A DNA stretch of 64,000 bases from Adiantum capillus-veneris. Its lineage: Eukaryota; Streptophyta; Polypodiopsida; Polypodiales; Pteridaceae. The stretch's first letter is position 1; each line of letters opens with the position of its first letter. The notes beneath the pieces were generated by a model. It did not search any database, had not been told where the DNA came from, and worked only from the letters and a program-made list of their open reading frames with translations. Made by a program: the position numbers and the translations under genes. The stretch covers positions 48,244,598-48,308,597 of the forward strand of contig CM043962.1 in the NCBI GenBank assembly GCA_014529385.2, given 5' to 3'. This document shows, piece after piece, positions 12,460-23,708 of this stretch.

Positions 12460-13990
12460 CTAGTCTACGTGTGCCTTCTTAGTGTCCTTCGGTGAATTCT
12501 TCTCTTCAGTATCCATATGTCCCATTGAAGCCATGTATTTTTCACCAAGGATTGGGCCCAAGGACTTACCTAGATTAGCTGGACATGATGTAGCAAAGTG
12601 CCCAAATTTGTTACACTTGAAACATGCCCCAAAGAATGTGCCAAAATGCAGTGGAATGACCTTGAGGCCAACCCCTACATTCACAACGAGGATCTTGGGT
12701 TGGGGATTTCTGAGATCCCACCAAATACACACCTTATTGATAGCAAGGCCCACGGCTCTGTTGGATGGTACAAAAACAGGGGTACCTACTAGGTCTTTCA
12801 AATTACATATTAGCCACATTGGGAGGTTGACAAATTAAACCCAAACTAGACACATGTCTTTGAATGCATCAGGGGACTCAAAGGATGGATCCCAATGGAG
12901 GACGCAAACTGGTGATTGGTTCAAAAATAGCAGGCTTTTAGCTAAGATTTAGGCCACGACTGACTCGTCCTTGAATTGCACAAAGAGCAACCCTTTTGCC
13001 AGATACTAAGCATTAGAGACACACCCTCCCTAATTTAGGACATTGGGGCTATGGAGCCAATTGATAAGCTCATCTCTTGCAGGTATCCTGCCTATAAAAC
13101 TGAAGACAAGTGTTGATTTAGCAAGCTTGGAAATCTATTTCTTATTAGAGAAGGAGGAACGACAACGATGAGTGCGTCCTCCACTTCCACACTTTGTGGA
13201 AGCATTATTTCAAGGCTTGATAAGCCTTGTCTCCCTGGGTAGCATCTTGAAGACCAGAGGGTGTCCCAATGTCTTCTGGTGTCCTTTTATTTAGAGACAA
13301 TGCACTCATGATCTCTGCCAGTTCTTTCTCAATCTGAACTTTACGCCCTCAACACCATATTAGTAAATTTGGGACTTTCCCAATTCTCACTTTCAAAAAG
13401 GGCTTAAGATTTGACCACATGGTGAAATCTTAGCCAAAGTTTGAGAGCATGGCTTAAAAGATATTTTCTAGTACTACCTTGTGGAAGGCTTTGGTCTTAA
13501 AAAAACAGTTTGAGATTTGTCGGTGTGGCCAAATCTTTAAGACATTGGTGATTCCAAAATTGTCTCTAAAGTCTCAAAGTCTTTGATATGGTGTTCCTCT
13601 AACTTCCTCTTTGTTCATCTTCAAGATGATGTTCTGACCACTCCCCAACCCTTCTGAGCTGCCACCTCCCTCACCATGGCCACCCCCGATTGTCTTCGGT
13701 CCTTTATTATCTTTGAAGACCTTTGCATCACCACTTCTCCCCGTGATTGCTTTGGTGTATAAAGGCTTGTGAGCTTTCTCCATAGTTTTCAGAGTTGTGG
13801 CCGACACGACCTGGACGTCAAGGTAAGTGCCACCAATCAGAACTAGATCTTTTCTCTCTTTTGTCTTCTTACTCCACTTTTTTGTTTTCCTTTCCCCTTT
13901 TTTTTTCTCTTTTATCTCCCTTATTTTCCCCACCTCAAACCTTAGAGGACAACCTCCTAGCCTCTTAAGGGGATACCCATTTTCCAAACC
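12460..13990 (-). pseudogene. LINE ORF1: DUF4283 region and CCHC zinc knuckle
   Basis: Read from 13987: a basic, lysine-rich N-terminus (KEKKKGERKTKKWSKKTKE), a gap of broken sequence, then a DUF4283-like block at about 13110-12840 (LVFSFIGRIPARDELINWL; SPVCVLHWDPSFE). It continues into LPMWLICNLKDLVGTPVFV and the knuckle CFKCNKFGHFATSC at 12645-12600. Plant L1 elements use this protein to bind their RNA. At least four nonsense codons interrupt it, so it is dead. The order ORF1 then ORF2 start on the same strand supports one LINE. Confidence 0.85.
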
Positions 13991-14443
13991 TTAAAACACC
14001 AAAGCCTAACCGCTTCAAGGGACACCCGTAGGCAAGGCAGGGACTCGTAATGCAAACTGTGATCAATGCCGAGTCTTGAAAAAGGAGCACCATTAGCAAT
14101 GAAACAAAGGCCTATTCCACAATGGAATGCACACCGCGATTGGTGCTGACAAAGGATCACAATTGCGATGCCAAGGAAAGGGGATATGAATTAGCTCTCA
14201 GTTTGAATTAGCTCTACGAAACTTAGACCAATATAGAACTTCCCCACTCTTCTGTTGGCAGTTTGAAGACTCACCATTAAGGAACATCTTAATGGGTTGA
14301 CAACCTTGTCGTAGCTCAGCACAAGTCGTGCTCGTGACTAACTGAGATGGAGCATTTAGGGGGGGGGGGGATCAATGGATGGGAAGTCCACGTGCAGCTG
14401 TCAAGGTGATCTACACCGTAGATCGCTTGCTAAAACTAAACCC

Positions 14444-14494
14444 GGCCAAGAACTAAACCCGGACATTGGCTTTGTCCGAGTTTAGTTCTAGGCC
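14444..14494. repeat. 22-bp stem inverted repeat
   Basis: GGCCAAGAACTAAACCCGG... (14444-14465) pairs with ...CCGAGTTTAGTTCTAGGCC (14473-14494) around a 7-base loop, with two mismatches. A poly-G run sits at about 14361-14370. No gene is supported between 13991 and 14540. Confidence 0.75.
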
Positions 14495-14540
14495 AGTCCA
14501 AGTTGAGTTTTATAACACCATGTAAAATGGAATTCATTTC

Positions 14541-14709
14541 ACATGCACGTGGACGGGCGACATGGTTAGCTCAAGCATCAAAAGGCATTGGGACATGAGG
14601 TCATGCGTTCCAATCTTGGCTCCCAAATGGCGCCCCCATTTTTTGGATAGGCGTGTCCACCTTGAGATGCCCGCCAAACTTCCCTCGCCGTCGATCCCCT
14701 TACCCCCGT
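14541..14709 (+). mobile_element. tRNA-derived SINE fragment
   Basis: GGCGACATGGTTAGCTCAAG contains an A-box-like element. GCGTTCCAATC about 55 bases later resembles a B box (GGTTCRANNC), followed by TTGGCTCCC. This spacing and order fit the RNA polymerase III promoter of plant SINEs. The 3' end is cut by the LTR that begins at 14710, so no tail or target duplication is visible. Confidence 0.5.
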
Positions 14710-15445
14710 TGTCGGGAATTTGTGTTTGAAAGGTGAGCCAGGAAAGCGCAAGGCCTTTGGCTGTGAGAGGAGTGAGGAAAAGAGTTACAACAGACACAAC
14801 TAATGTAGATAAAGCTTAAAACAAACAGCTTGAACCAGATTCTAGCTTGATTACCCAAAACGGACAATTAACAATATCACTGCTTAATCAAACGTTCATT
14901 GTGGAGTTTATGCTCCTTACATGGTTTAATCTGCCCTAATTCAGGTGCTAATTAAGAAAATAAACTTCAATGATGATGATAATGTTCAATTCAATGATAA
15001 AATTACTAAGTATGATGGTGCTTTCCCCTTTGCCTTAATTGGCTTGCCGAGCTTGTCTTGACAAAGTTCCTCTCCTTTGTTCTTCCTCTGCTGCTTCAAG
15101 GTCCAGAAAGAGAACTTGATCTTCTCTTTGGCTATGGCTATGTGTGCTTGGATTTGAGTGAGCTTAGCAAGCTTAGGCTATGGAGTTTATCTTCGGCTTC
15201 AAATGGGCTTAGGAGGATTTGGTTAGAAAGCGAATGGGCTTATGAAGATTAGCTTATGAGCGGCTATGGAAGCTTATGGATTTTTTCAAGAGAGAAGAAA
15301 AAAAAAATGAGGCCTCTTCTACCTTTTTTATACAAGCCGGCTTGGGAGTTTGCATGGGAACTACTCTTTCTATTTTTGGCCACCCCACTAGAGATATCGC
15401 TAGTGGGTAGCACCTCTTGGTGACGTGGCATCCAATCTTGAGTGG
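14710..15445 (-). mobile_element. LTR fragment of the B family (U5-side part)
   Basis: Begins on the plus strand TGTCGGGAATTTGTGTTTGAAAG, the terminus of the B/A LTR family, and follows 41462-42200 closely (for example GATTACCCAAAAC and CAAAGTTCCTCTCCTT). Similarity stops near 15445, where the ORF of element C begins. It may be the far end of the 3' LTR of B, whose near end lies at 27890-28234. About 0.9 kb of LTR would be missing between the two pieces. Confidence 0.7.
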
Positions 15446-15449
15446 CAAT

Positions 15450-16046
15450 TTTGACTTACTTGTTCAAGGCCAGAAACCCAATTCCATAAGTTCTTGAAAT
15501 TTAGGCCTCTTCCATTGTGTTGGTCTTTGGATTCCACCATTTTGTTGAGGAGGTTGGCATATTTTGGCTCCTCTTGACTTGCTTGTTGTATGTTGATACT
15601 TTTTCAACTCTGATAGGGCTTGATGTAGCCTTTGCATTAATTTCCATGAGAAGCAATTGTCAAGATGTGTGGGTTCTCTCTGATTGAGTTTCCACTAGCA
15701 ATTTTGGAACCCATCTTGTTTTTGGTGCTTGTGTGACCATCTTTGGCATTTTATCTTCTTCTATAATTTGATGGACACCAGGATTCGGTATCCAAACCTG
15801 ATGATTTCCGTTGTAAAAGCCTTGATTTTGTAATTGATGACAAGGTATCCATCTATAGATTGCAGTAGCCTTGGTTGTAATTGGATTCTGTTGGCTTTTG
15901 GTTGTCATTGCTTGCTTTAGGGTAGAAGCTTGTGCTGCCTGATTTCTCTTTGTTGTTCCAGATTGAGCTACAATTTGCGGTAACCATATTTGTGTGTTAC
16001 CTTCATAAAATCCTTGTGCTTCAAGTAGCTTAATTGGAATCATCCG
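15450..16046 (-). pseudogene. Element C: distal part of the 'VWIP'-repeat ORF
   Basis: On the minus strand an open frame continues from the other side of the copia insertion. It repeats a short unit around an aromatic-aliphatic-Pro core: GFYEGNTQIWLPQ, AIYRWIPCHQ, GFYNGNHQVWIPN and TRWVPKL. I know no family with this pattern. It lies downstream of gag and protease in element C, where pol would normally be. Joining this to 20806 across the copia target site keeps the frame apart from one TAG. Confidence 0.5.
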
Positions 16047-16331
16047 TGTTGAAGATGATGAAACAGGAAACAGAAGGAAGACAGCAACTCAGAGTAGGAA
16101 GAAGATGGAGAAGGAGAAGACACAGAGCTTGTGTACGAGATCTCTGTAGTCTGTCTCTCTGTATTGGAATAATAATAATTGTGTGTATACAAACTCAGAG
16201 CTACAAAGCTTATATGAAACCCTAAGAGATAAGGTGTCCTTTCACACCAGATGTCCAGGGGGAAAAACCCAGTGGGAGAAAAGTGCCCCTGGTGAAGCGC
16301 GTATACACACTAACACTACTACATGTCTACA
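16047..16331 (-). repeat. Copia 3' LTR
   Basis: 285 bp, TG...CA ends in plus orientation (TGTTGAAGATG ... TCTACA). Identical to the partner LTR. On the minus strand CATATAAGC is a TATA-like box (around 16211-16219). Confidence 0.97.
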
Positions 16332-16332
16332 A

Positions 16333-16340
16333 ATCCCCCC
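16333..16340 (-). promoter_or_regulatory. Copia polypurine tract
   Basis: On the minus strand AGGGGGGAT lies directly upstream of the 3' LTR. It is the plus-strand DNA primer. Confidence 0.85.
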
Positions 16341-16378
16341 TGTAGTGATAGTGTGAATCCGTACAAGGTAGCAGATCA

Positions 16379-16945
16379 TCATGTGTATGAGAGTAAGCCC
16401 AAAGCTTTTCGGAAAGCTTCAAACTTTTCTCGTGATAACGCCTTCGTAAATAGATCTGCAATGTTATCCTGTGTAGGACAGTAAGTTAGTGTGATCTCCC
16501 CTGCATGTAGCCTTTCCCTGACATAGTGGTAGTGAACCTCTATGTGCTTTGTTCTTGCATGAAATACTGGATTCCTTGCAACTGCAATAGCACTCTGACT
16601 GTCAGTGAAAATGGTAGTGGGTGCCTGTTGACACTCACAAAGATCTGCCAATAACCTGCGTATCCATACACAATCAACTGTTGCCGTGAAAGCTGCCCTG
16701 TACTCAGCTTCACAAGTTGATGTAGCCACTGTGGGTTGCTTCTTGCTTAGCCAAGATATACATGCATTTCCCAAGAAAAAACAATTGCCACTTGTGGAAT
16801 GTCGTGTGTCAAAATCACCAGCCCAATCTGAATCGCTGTAACCAAGAAGCTGCATAGAACTGTGCTTTCCATACATATCCCCCCTTGGAAAGAACATGGC
16901 AAGATTAGGGGTACCTGAAAGGTATACCCTGGTGAAGCGCGTATA
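16379..16945 (-). pseudogene. pol: Copia RNase H part of the polyprotein, detached
   Basis: Contains LGYSDSDWAGDFDTRHSTSG, the CEAEYRA block, the TDSQSAIAVARNPVFHARTKH block and the DLFTKAL ending, all standard copia RNase H. The frame upstream starts at the deletion junction with residues encoded by a patch identical to LTR sequence (YTRFTR), then VYLSGTPNLAMFF, which corresponds to the region well after the YVDD box in intact elements. An estimated 120-160 residues, including the RT catalytic box, are missing. There is no natural start codon; it was the C-terminus of the polyprotein. Confidence 0.93.
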
Positions 16946-16947
16946 CA

Positions 16948-19900
16948 CTACAAAGTACTTTCTGTTGGACTATTCTGAAATCCCTGGCCAATCAAATAAG
17001 TATGTATCTTCTCATACCATGCTCTTGGAGCCTGTTTGAGACCATACAAAGCTTTACGCAATCTACATACCTTTTGCTCTTGACCTTTTACAACAAAACC
17101 ACTTGGTTGAATTACATACACTTCTTCCTGCAAATCACCATTCAAAAAAGCAGTTTGGATATCCAACTGATGCACTTTCCAACCATGATGAGCAGCAATT
17201 GCAACTAGTGATCTAACTGTGGACGCACGAGAAGTAGGAGCAAAGGTTTCATCATAATCTATGCCTTTCTGTTGCGCATAGCCTTTTGCCACAAGCCTTG
17301 CTTTGTACCTGTCAACAGTACCATCTTGTTTCCTTTTTACCTTAAAAACCCACTTTGTACCAATAGGCTTTTTACCTGTAGGCAAGTCCACTAGATCCCA
17401 TGTATGATTCTTATGAATAGAATCAATTTCTTGCTGCATAGCATCTTTCCATTGAACAGACTCTAAAGCTTGTTCAAATGAATCAGGCTCATCTGCATCA
17501 CAAAGAGTGCTAAAGCAAGCCAAATCTACTTGCTCTCTGCCAAAAGTAGTACCAGCACGTGTTTTCCGTGGCAACGGTGCATCCAACTTGCTATCCTGCA
17601 AAGTTTTCTGAACCCATTTAGGCAAGGTTCTTTCTTCCCTGAGAACTTCTTGCTCTTCACGCACAATTTCCTCTACATCATGAGGTGTCACATGCTGATC
17701 AAAAGATTGATCAAGATTATCAACCTGTTGTGACTCTTGATTCTCCACAAAAGAAGGAAGCAAACCTTCAAATACATCATGTGTCTGCATATGAGGTACA
17801 TCAAAAGCAACCATAGGTTGAGCAGTAGTTTCTGCAAAAATTACATCACGACTTTCAAAAATCTTGTTTGTAGCAGGATTGTAAAGTCTATAACCTTTAC
17901 TTCCACTACTGTACCCCACAAATATACATTTGATTGCCTTATCATCAAGCTTCCCACGTAACTGCTGAGGGATGTGAGCATAAGCAAGACAACCAAAAAC
18001 ACGAAGATAACTGACTGAAGGTTTTTTGTCATACCAAGCTTCATATGCAGTAATGGTCTTCAAGGCACGAGTAGGACACCTGTTCAAAACATGTGCTGCA
18101 CAAGCAACTGCCTCCATCCATAGCTTATGAGGCAAACTCTTAGCCTTGAGCATACATCTAGCTGTCTCCATTAAAGACCTGTTCTTCCTTTCTGCAACAC
18201 CATTCTGTTGTGGTGTGTATGGCATAGTGCATTGGTGTTTAATGCCTTTCTTTCCCAAAAAATCCTTAAATGCACCTGACATGTATTCACCTCCTCGATC
18301 GGTACGAAGAGTCTGTACTTTGCAACCTGTTTCATTTTCAACCATGGCGACATAATGTTGAAAAACTGCAAACACATCTGACTTTGCTTTGAGTGGATAC
18401 ACCCAACAAAACCTGGAAAAGTCATCAATGAAGGTCACAAAATAAAGGCTGTTTCCTATAGATGGCGTCCTCATAGGACCACATACATCACTGTGTACAA
18501 GCTGCAACTTTCGTGTCGCTCTAACTGAACCATCCTGCGAAAATGCAAATCTGTGCATCTTTCCAAGAACGCAACCTTCACATACATGTCTTGGTGGCAT
18601 CTCCAATAAGGACAAATCATGCACCATATTATGACGTTGTAAAGTCATCAAACTGCCATAACTAACATGCCCAAATCTAGCATGCCACAACTCAGCATCT
18701 TGCATGGCCTGAGTCTTTGTTTCTGCAATACATACCTGAATCTGCTTTTCATAACGATCTAGCACAAATAGTCCATTTTCCAGCGTACCTGTAGTGATAA
18801 GAGAATAACCATTCTCTCGATCTCGTACAACACATCTGTCATCCTCAAAAATGACCCGAAGACCATTTTTTGCAAGAGAGGATACAGACAACAAATTCTT
18901 CTTGATCCCTGGAACATATAAGACATCTGGCAAGCATAAATCTGAACCATCTGAAATGGTAATCAAAATCTTACCAACGCCTTTGATTGGATAAGAAGCA
19001 TTATTTGCACATGTCACCTTCTTTCCTGCTGGAGCTGCATCCAATGAACAAAACAAATCCTTCCTTGAAGTAATATGCCTGGATGCACCACTATCAAAGT
19101 ACCAAATCATTTGTGTCTTGTCAACACTGTAAGCAGAAAAATTTGAACATACTACAAAAGCATAAGAATCCTGCACAAAGTTTGCAGACTCTTCTTTAGC
19201 TGTAGAAGAATCACCAGAAGCTGAAACAACCAAACTTGACTCTTTCTTCTTTTCTTTAGCAATTCGCTTTTTACACTCACTAATGTAGTGACCAGGTTTC
19301 TTGCAGTAGTGACATTTACCTTTCTTCTTGGACTTGTCGGAATCACCTTTAGACTTCTCTGAAGATTGTCCTGCACTAGACTTGGAGTAATGAGCACTCT
19401 CTTTACCCCTGTTTTTGTTCTGTACAACAAGAGCATGATCCATACCATCCACCTGTAAAGACTTGTTCTTACGTGATTGATCCTCCTGCAATAGCAAAGC
19501 CACTAACTCTTCAAAATGAAGAGGGTCAGGATTAGCTCGCAAAGACAGAGTCAAAGAAGTCTGAAAAGTCAAATAAGATGGTGGTAGTGAATTGAGTGTT
19601 TTGGAAACCAAGTCCTTCTCTGGAATCACTTCATCAATGCTAAGCAATTGCTCTTTAAGATCCCTGATTTTTGTAAGATGCTCGACAATATCGTCACCTT
19701 CGTCCATCTGTATTTTGTCAAGTTGTTTCTTCAAAAACTCTATTCTGGCAGCGTTTCTTCCTCCAAACATAGCTTGCAGAGTGTTCCAAGCATCCTCAGA
19801 AGTTCTGCAAGATCTGATATGTGGTGTGATTGTCCTCTTTATGGTTAAGGCAATCACAGCCATAGCCTGTGCATCTTTAGTATCCCATCTCTTTTGCTCT

Positions 19901-20136
19901 GGAGTGACTTGTGAGGGTCCTGCACCAACAGCTGCACCACGACCAGGCGTGGCAGGTGCAATGCTACCTGGACGAACTTCATCTCCAGATACATAATCCC
20001 ACAATCCTTTACCAACCAAAACATTTTTGGCCATAAAAGACCAAAGAGAATAGTTGGTACCATCCAATTTGTCTTCGGATGTAAACGCACCAAAAATCTC
20101 TTTCTCCGTAGATTGAGCTATACTGTAGATGCACAC
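16948..20136 (-). CDS. gag-pol: Copia gag-protease-integrase-RT polyprotein (1062 codons, truncated RT)
   Basis: Domains in order: gag (LDGTNYSLWSFMAKNVL near residues 24-40; NTLQAMF near 118), a CCHC knuckle C275-C288, the protease DSGA at 348-351, a GAG-pre-integrase zinc region (WHARFGH at 484, C519, C522), the integrase triad D550, D613 and E649, and the RT start (TKWVFKVKRKQDG; RLVAKGYAQ; LDIQTAFLNGDL; ALYGLKQAPRAWY). It ends at a TAG after ESTL, just where the RT would continue to YVDD. The start at 20136 is the first ATG in frame, about 370 bases after the primer site. Gag packages the RNA, the protease processes, and the integrase inserts. Without the RT active site it cannot copy itself. 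Confidence 0.96.
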   Translation of the reverse strand: MCIYSIAQSTEKEIFGAFTSEDKLDGTNYSLWSFMAKNVLVGKGLWDYVSGDEVRPGSIAPATPGRGAAVGAGPSQVTPEQKRWDTKDAQAMAVIALTIKRTITPHIRSCRTSEDAWNTLQAMFGGRNAARIEFLKKQLDKIQMDEGDDIVEHLTKIRDLKEQLLSIDEVIPEKDLVSKTLNSLPPSYLTFQTSLTLSLRANPDPLHFEELVALLLQEDQSRKNKSLQVDGMDHALVVQNKNRGKESAHYSKSSAGQSSEKSKGDSDKSKKKGKCHYCKKPGHYISECKKRIAKEKKKESSLVVSASGDSSTAKEESANFVQDSYAFVVCSNFSAYSVDKTQMIWYFDSGASRHITSRKDLFCSLDAAPAGKKVTCANNASYPIKGVGKILITISDGSDLCLPDVLYVPGIKKNLLSVSSLAKNGLRVIFEDDRCVVRDRENGYSLITTGTLENGLFVLDRYEKQIQVCIAETKTQAMQDAELWHARFGHVSYGSLMTLQRHNMVHDLSLLEMPPRHVCEGCVLGKMHRFAFSQDGSVRATRKLQLVHSDVCGPMRTPSIGNSLYFVTFIDDFSRFCWVYPLKAKSDVFAVFQHYVAMVENETGCKVQTLRTDRGGEYMSGAFKDFLGKKGIKHQCTMPYTPQQNGVAERKNRSLMETARCMLKAKSLPHKLWMEAVACAAHVLNRCPTRALKTITAYEAWYDKKPSVSYLRVFGCLAYAHIPQQLRGKLDDKAIKCIFVGYSSGSKGYRLYNPATNKIFESRDVIFAETTAQPMVAFDVPHMQTHDVFEGLLPSFVENQESQQVDNLDQSFDQHVTPHDVEEIVREEQEVLREERTLPKWVQKTLQDSKLDAPLPRKTRAGTTFGREQVDLACFSTLCDADEPDSFEQALESVQWKDAMQQEIDSIHKNHTWDLVDLPTGKKPIGTKWVFKVKRKQDGTVDRYKARLVAKGYAQQKGIDYDETFAPTSRASTVRSLVAIAAHHGWKVHQLDIQTAFLNGDLQEEVYVIQPSGFVVKGQEQKVCRLRKALYGLKQAPRAWYEKIHTYLIGQGFQNSPTESTL

Positions 20137-20506
20137 AAGAGAGCAAAAGAACCTCCAAGAGATTCACAAATCTCCTCTCCAATCCAAGCAAAACTCTACA
20201 CAAAATCTCAGCACAAAGCTAAGACAAGCTGCTTCCCAAAAGAACTGTTTACCTGAAGAAAATCTGTCAAAAAGCACACCCTCTTGATCTAAACGCCTCG
20301 GAAAAGTAACTTCTGCTACGCTGCTCAGAACGAAATTCTGAGGGCTCGAACGGCTTCGAAAGGGGGGTAAAACTCCAGGTCACCTGGTCAGAATACTCCC
20401 GGAACGTCGAGGATGCTCCCACGAACAAATTTTCCGAAAACTGCCTGAAAACTGCGATTGCGCGCGCGGACGCGAAAACGCAAGTAGAGGCTCTGGAAAT
20501 CACCTT

Positions 20507-20518
20507 GCTCTGATACCA
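20507..20518 (-). promoter_or_regulatory. Copia primer binding site, initiator tRNA-Met type
   Basis: On the minus strand TGGTATCAGAGC, two bases after the 5' LTR. It pairs with the 3' end of initiator methionine tRNA. Confidence 0.95.
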
Positions 20519-20520
20519 AT

Positions 20521-20805
20521 TGTTGAAGATGATGAAACAGGAAACAGAAGGAAGACAGCAACTCAGAGTAGGAAGAAGATGGAGAAGGAGAAGACACAGA
20601 GCTTGTGTACGAGATCTCTGTAGTCTGTCTCTCTGTATTGGAATAATAATAATTGTGTGTATACAAACTCAGAGCTACAAAGCTTATATGAAACCCTAAG
20701 AGATAAGGTGTCCTTTCACACCAGATGTCCAGGGGGAAAAACCCAGTGGGAGAAAAGTGCCCCTGGTGAAGCGCGTATACACACTAACACTACTACATGT
20801 CTACA
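20521..20805 (-). repeat. Copia 5' LTR
   Basis: Identical to 16047-16331. It carries the promoter for the minus-strand element RNA. Confidence 0.97.
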
Positions 20806-22139
20806 ATCCGATGCTGTACCTATTTGTATTGGGTAGCTTCATTGAAGTCTGACTTTGGAACCCAAACTTATTGCATTTCTTGCTTGGAAGGTTATTTATT
20901 TTTCCTTTTGTGGTTTTTCTTGCTCCTATTTGAGTTGTTTGTCTTTCATTGTTGATAGCCTAGCTTGCTCCTTGTAGAACTTCTTTCTTTAGGAGAGTAC
21001 ATCCAGGATGTTACTTTAGGCTTTTTGGCCCAAACATTAGCGTTTCCTTGGAATTAGCCCTAAGCAGTGATTGACTCATTTGATGCTACCCACCCTGTCA
21101 CCTTTTGTTGTTGTGGTTGAACTTGTGCTTCATGTATCCAAACTGGCTCTTTGACTTGGATGTGCTCTTTGGATACTAGTACTTGGTTGATTCTCTTTGG
21201 CTTCTTCTAGATGCTTTTTTGTGATGGAAACTTTGGTTGATAGACTTTTTGTCTCAGTTTCTATTGCATTGTTGATGGTTTGGCTCTTGATGTAGAAGAT
21301 TCATTGGAAGTTTTATGGGGCTCGTTGAAGGTAAATTCGTCTTGCGAGGTGGATATACTTCAATGTTTACCTTTGCTTTACCTTTTTCTGCAATGCTTGG
21401 TTGCTCCTTTTTTGTATTGACTTGAGGTGCTTTTGGGTTTTTTGATGGTGTTGTTGCTGAAGATTTTCCTTATGGTTGAAAGAAGATGTTCCTCCAGCTT
21501 TCTGTCAGGACCAGACTCTCGCTTCTGCCACTCCAAAGCTAGGAATTGTAATTTTTGAACTTGTGTACACGATCTCCTCTAGCTCCGTGATTGGCGGCTT
21601 TCCCATCATTATCCACGTTCTATAAGTCATTAGATTCTTTGTCCCTTTTAGATCTATCACAACTGAACATGTGATTTTGAGTCCTGTTTCTCCGCATATA
21701 CTGAATTTGATTGTTGTAGGAGACAATTGATCTTCTTCCTTATCCATGTTCTTCTCTTGATCTTGCATTTGCCGAACATTTGACGTTGAACTTGGAAACT
21801 TTTCTCCTTCATCTGCTTTCATTTGCACTTTTTTGTAGTCGACTTCTTTCAAACAGCTTTTGTCGATTCTTCAGGTATGTCAATGATGACATATCCTCGT
21901 GGTTGCCCTGCTTCCTTCATGTACACTTTGGCCTCCTGATCCATGACGTAGCTATCTGTTTCACCTTTTCTGCTTTCACACTCACAAACTTCATTAGCTT
22001 CCTTCAACCCCTTTATCGTAAATAAGGGAGTATATCATAGCCATCTTCATCGCAAAATTTAGTCAGGGTCACATGATGCAATCTTGCTTTCTAAGACTTC
22101 CACTCTCAGGAGCTTCGTACATCCAAATATGCACTTTGC
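20806..22139 (-). pseudogene. Element C: proximal part of the post-protease ORF region
   Basis: Minus-strand coding continues after the protease stop, with several breaks. One open block (21852-21505) contains ICGETGLKITCSVVIDLKG and TELEEIVYTSSKITIPSFG. Then repeated VW(I/V)P-type units follow, such as EPVWIHEAQ and QVWVPKSDFNEATQYK, until the copia target site. No RT, RNase H or integrase motif is visible, which is unusual right after a gag-protease pair. It may be an additional ORF of a non-autonomous element, or degraded sequence with repeats. Confidence 0.45.
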
Positions 22140-23708
22140 TTACAAATTAGTTGTGGAGTTTAAGTCTTCCCCCGGGGTTTGCACTACATCTCTATAACTA
22201 TGATCTTTTACACTGATTTTTGTTGTGACCTCTTTGTGTCTCAAGTAGATATAGTCATAGCCCCAGTCTTGTACCATTTTGAGTTGACACATGAATGGTC
22301 TACCCAATATGATGTCAAAGTTTCTGCTCTTGTCAAAATTCATTATGGTAAAGGTGTGCTCATACTCTATGCCACACAAGGATACAATGATTTGCTCTAA
22401 TGTTCCGATTGGTTTCTCCGTGTATCCATTCACTAATTGTAGTTTCATTCGAGTTTTCCTAAGAGCAGGCTTTTCCCATGTTTTCCATATCTCTTTGGTT
22501 GCAATGGAAATTCTTGCCCCACTATCTAATATAGCAACCATCTTTACACCTTTGTACTCAAGTGGTAAGGTGGTGTTTCCTTCTTCTCCTTCACAGTAGT
22601 CACCCACCTTATTTATTGGTACTGGCTTTGTCTGTGGTTTCTTAGGCAAGGTGTCATCAATGTTTTCATTTGCAAGTTGGTCATGTGAAGGGATTTTCAA
22701 CGCCATCTTTTCCAGGTGTTTGCCCATTTGGCCCCATAGATGCGGTCTAATTTTTAGTAGCTCTGAGAGATAAAGTGTGCATTGTATAGGAGAAGACATC
22801 AATTCATGCAAGATCTTGGTATCCATCATTTTTGGTGTGGCTTTCCATTGAGAAGGTACTATTTTAACCTCCGATTTTGTCTCGTGTTCTCCTATGAAAG
22901 ATGGCAACGTCTTTAAAGAGCATGGTTTACTCTCTTTAGATGTGACAGACCCAACATCCCCATATAGAGATCTTATATCCCCCGGGAAGAATTCATGATC
23001 CATGTTTATCTTAGGAATAGGTGTTGATTGTAAGGTAGCACTACCATCTTTTCGGTTTCTAATTGATTCCCACAAGGATTGTGGCCACGGTTCTTCTACC
23101 TCCGGAATAGGCATCACTGCTTGTGAGCCCCCCCCATCTGTGGTATTGGCTACTTCCCTTGTATCTAAAGGTGCCTCAAATTTTGGCTCTTCCTGGTCTT
23201 TGTTTACAATACCACAACTTTTTATTTCCTGGACTTTATCACGGATTAGCACCTCCGTTTTTGGAGCATCTAGAACTGGTTCCATAAGAGCTTGGGCCTT
23301 CTGGATGAGCTCCTTGCACATTTGCAACCTCTCTTTTTTATACCCTGGATGAGGATATGTCAGCCATCTATCCTCTTGGGTTTGGTTGGGTTTTAGCCTA
23401 GCTTCATAAGCCTTCAAAATTGCATCTAAAGGTTCAAACACTTTGTCGACCAAGACTGAACCTCCCGAGTTAGTCTTTGACTCTTTAGGTCCCTTTGTGT
23501 TTTTGTTCCTTTCTTGCTCTTGTCTAAGCTACTCTCTTGTTTGATTCAGTTTAGTTTCCAAAGAAGCTTTCTCCTGTAGCCTCTTTGCTTTCATTTTATC
23601 CCGTTTGGCTTTCCATGATTTTCTTGCAGTTCTCACCGATCTGTTCTTGATTTCTATTTGAACATGCAATGTGGGTTCCTCCTCAACGATTGCGTTTTTG
23701 GCAGCTTC
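22140..23708 (-). CDS. pro: Element C: retropepsin-like aspartic protease region
   Basis: Follows gag in the same frame, separated by a TAA at about 23709 and a TAG near 23530. After a Lys/Glu-rich, probably coiled-coil stretch (RTARKSWKAKRDKMKAKRLQ) the ORF beginning VDKVFEPLDAILKAYE runs to 22140. Its C-terminal third holds the active-site block VAILDSGARISIATKEIW and the second block FDIILGRPFMCQLK, the DSGA and ILGRPF marks of retroviral-type proteases. It would cleave gag during particle maturation. The ORF stops about 60 residues after this block with no RT. Confidence 0.82.

Larger units (their letters stand above)
16047..20805 (-). mobile_element. Complete young Ty1/copia retrotransposon, RT catalytic region deleted
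   Basis: The two 285-bp LTRs (16047-16331 and 20521-20805) look identical base for base. A 5-bp target duplication ATCCG flanks the element (16042-16046 and 20806-20810). The primer site (20507-20518) matches initiator tRNA-Met and the polypurine tract is at 16333-16340. Total length is 4759 bp. Identical LTRs mean a very recent insertion. The polyprotein lacks the RT YVDD region, so this copy could move only with help in trans. It interrupts the VWIP-repeat ORF of element C. Confidence 0.97.
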
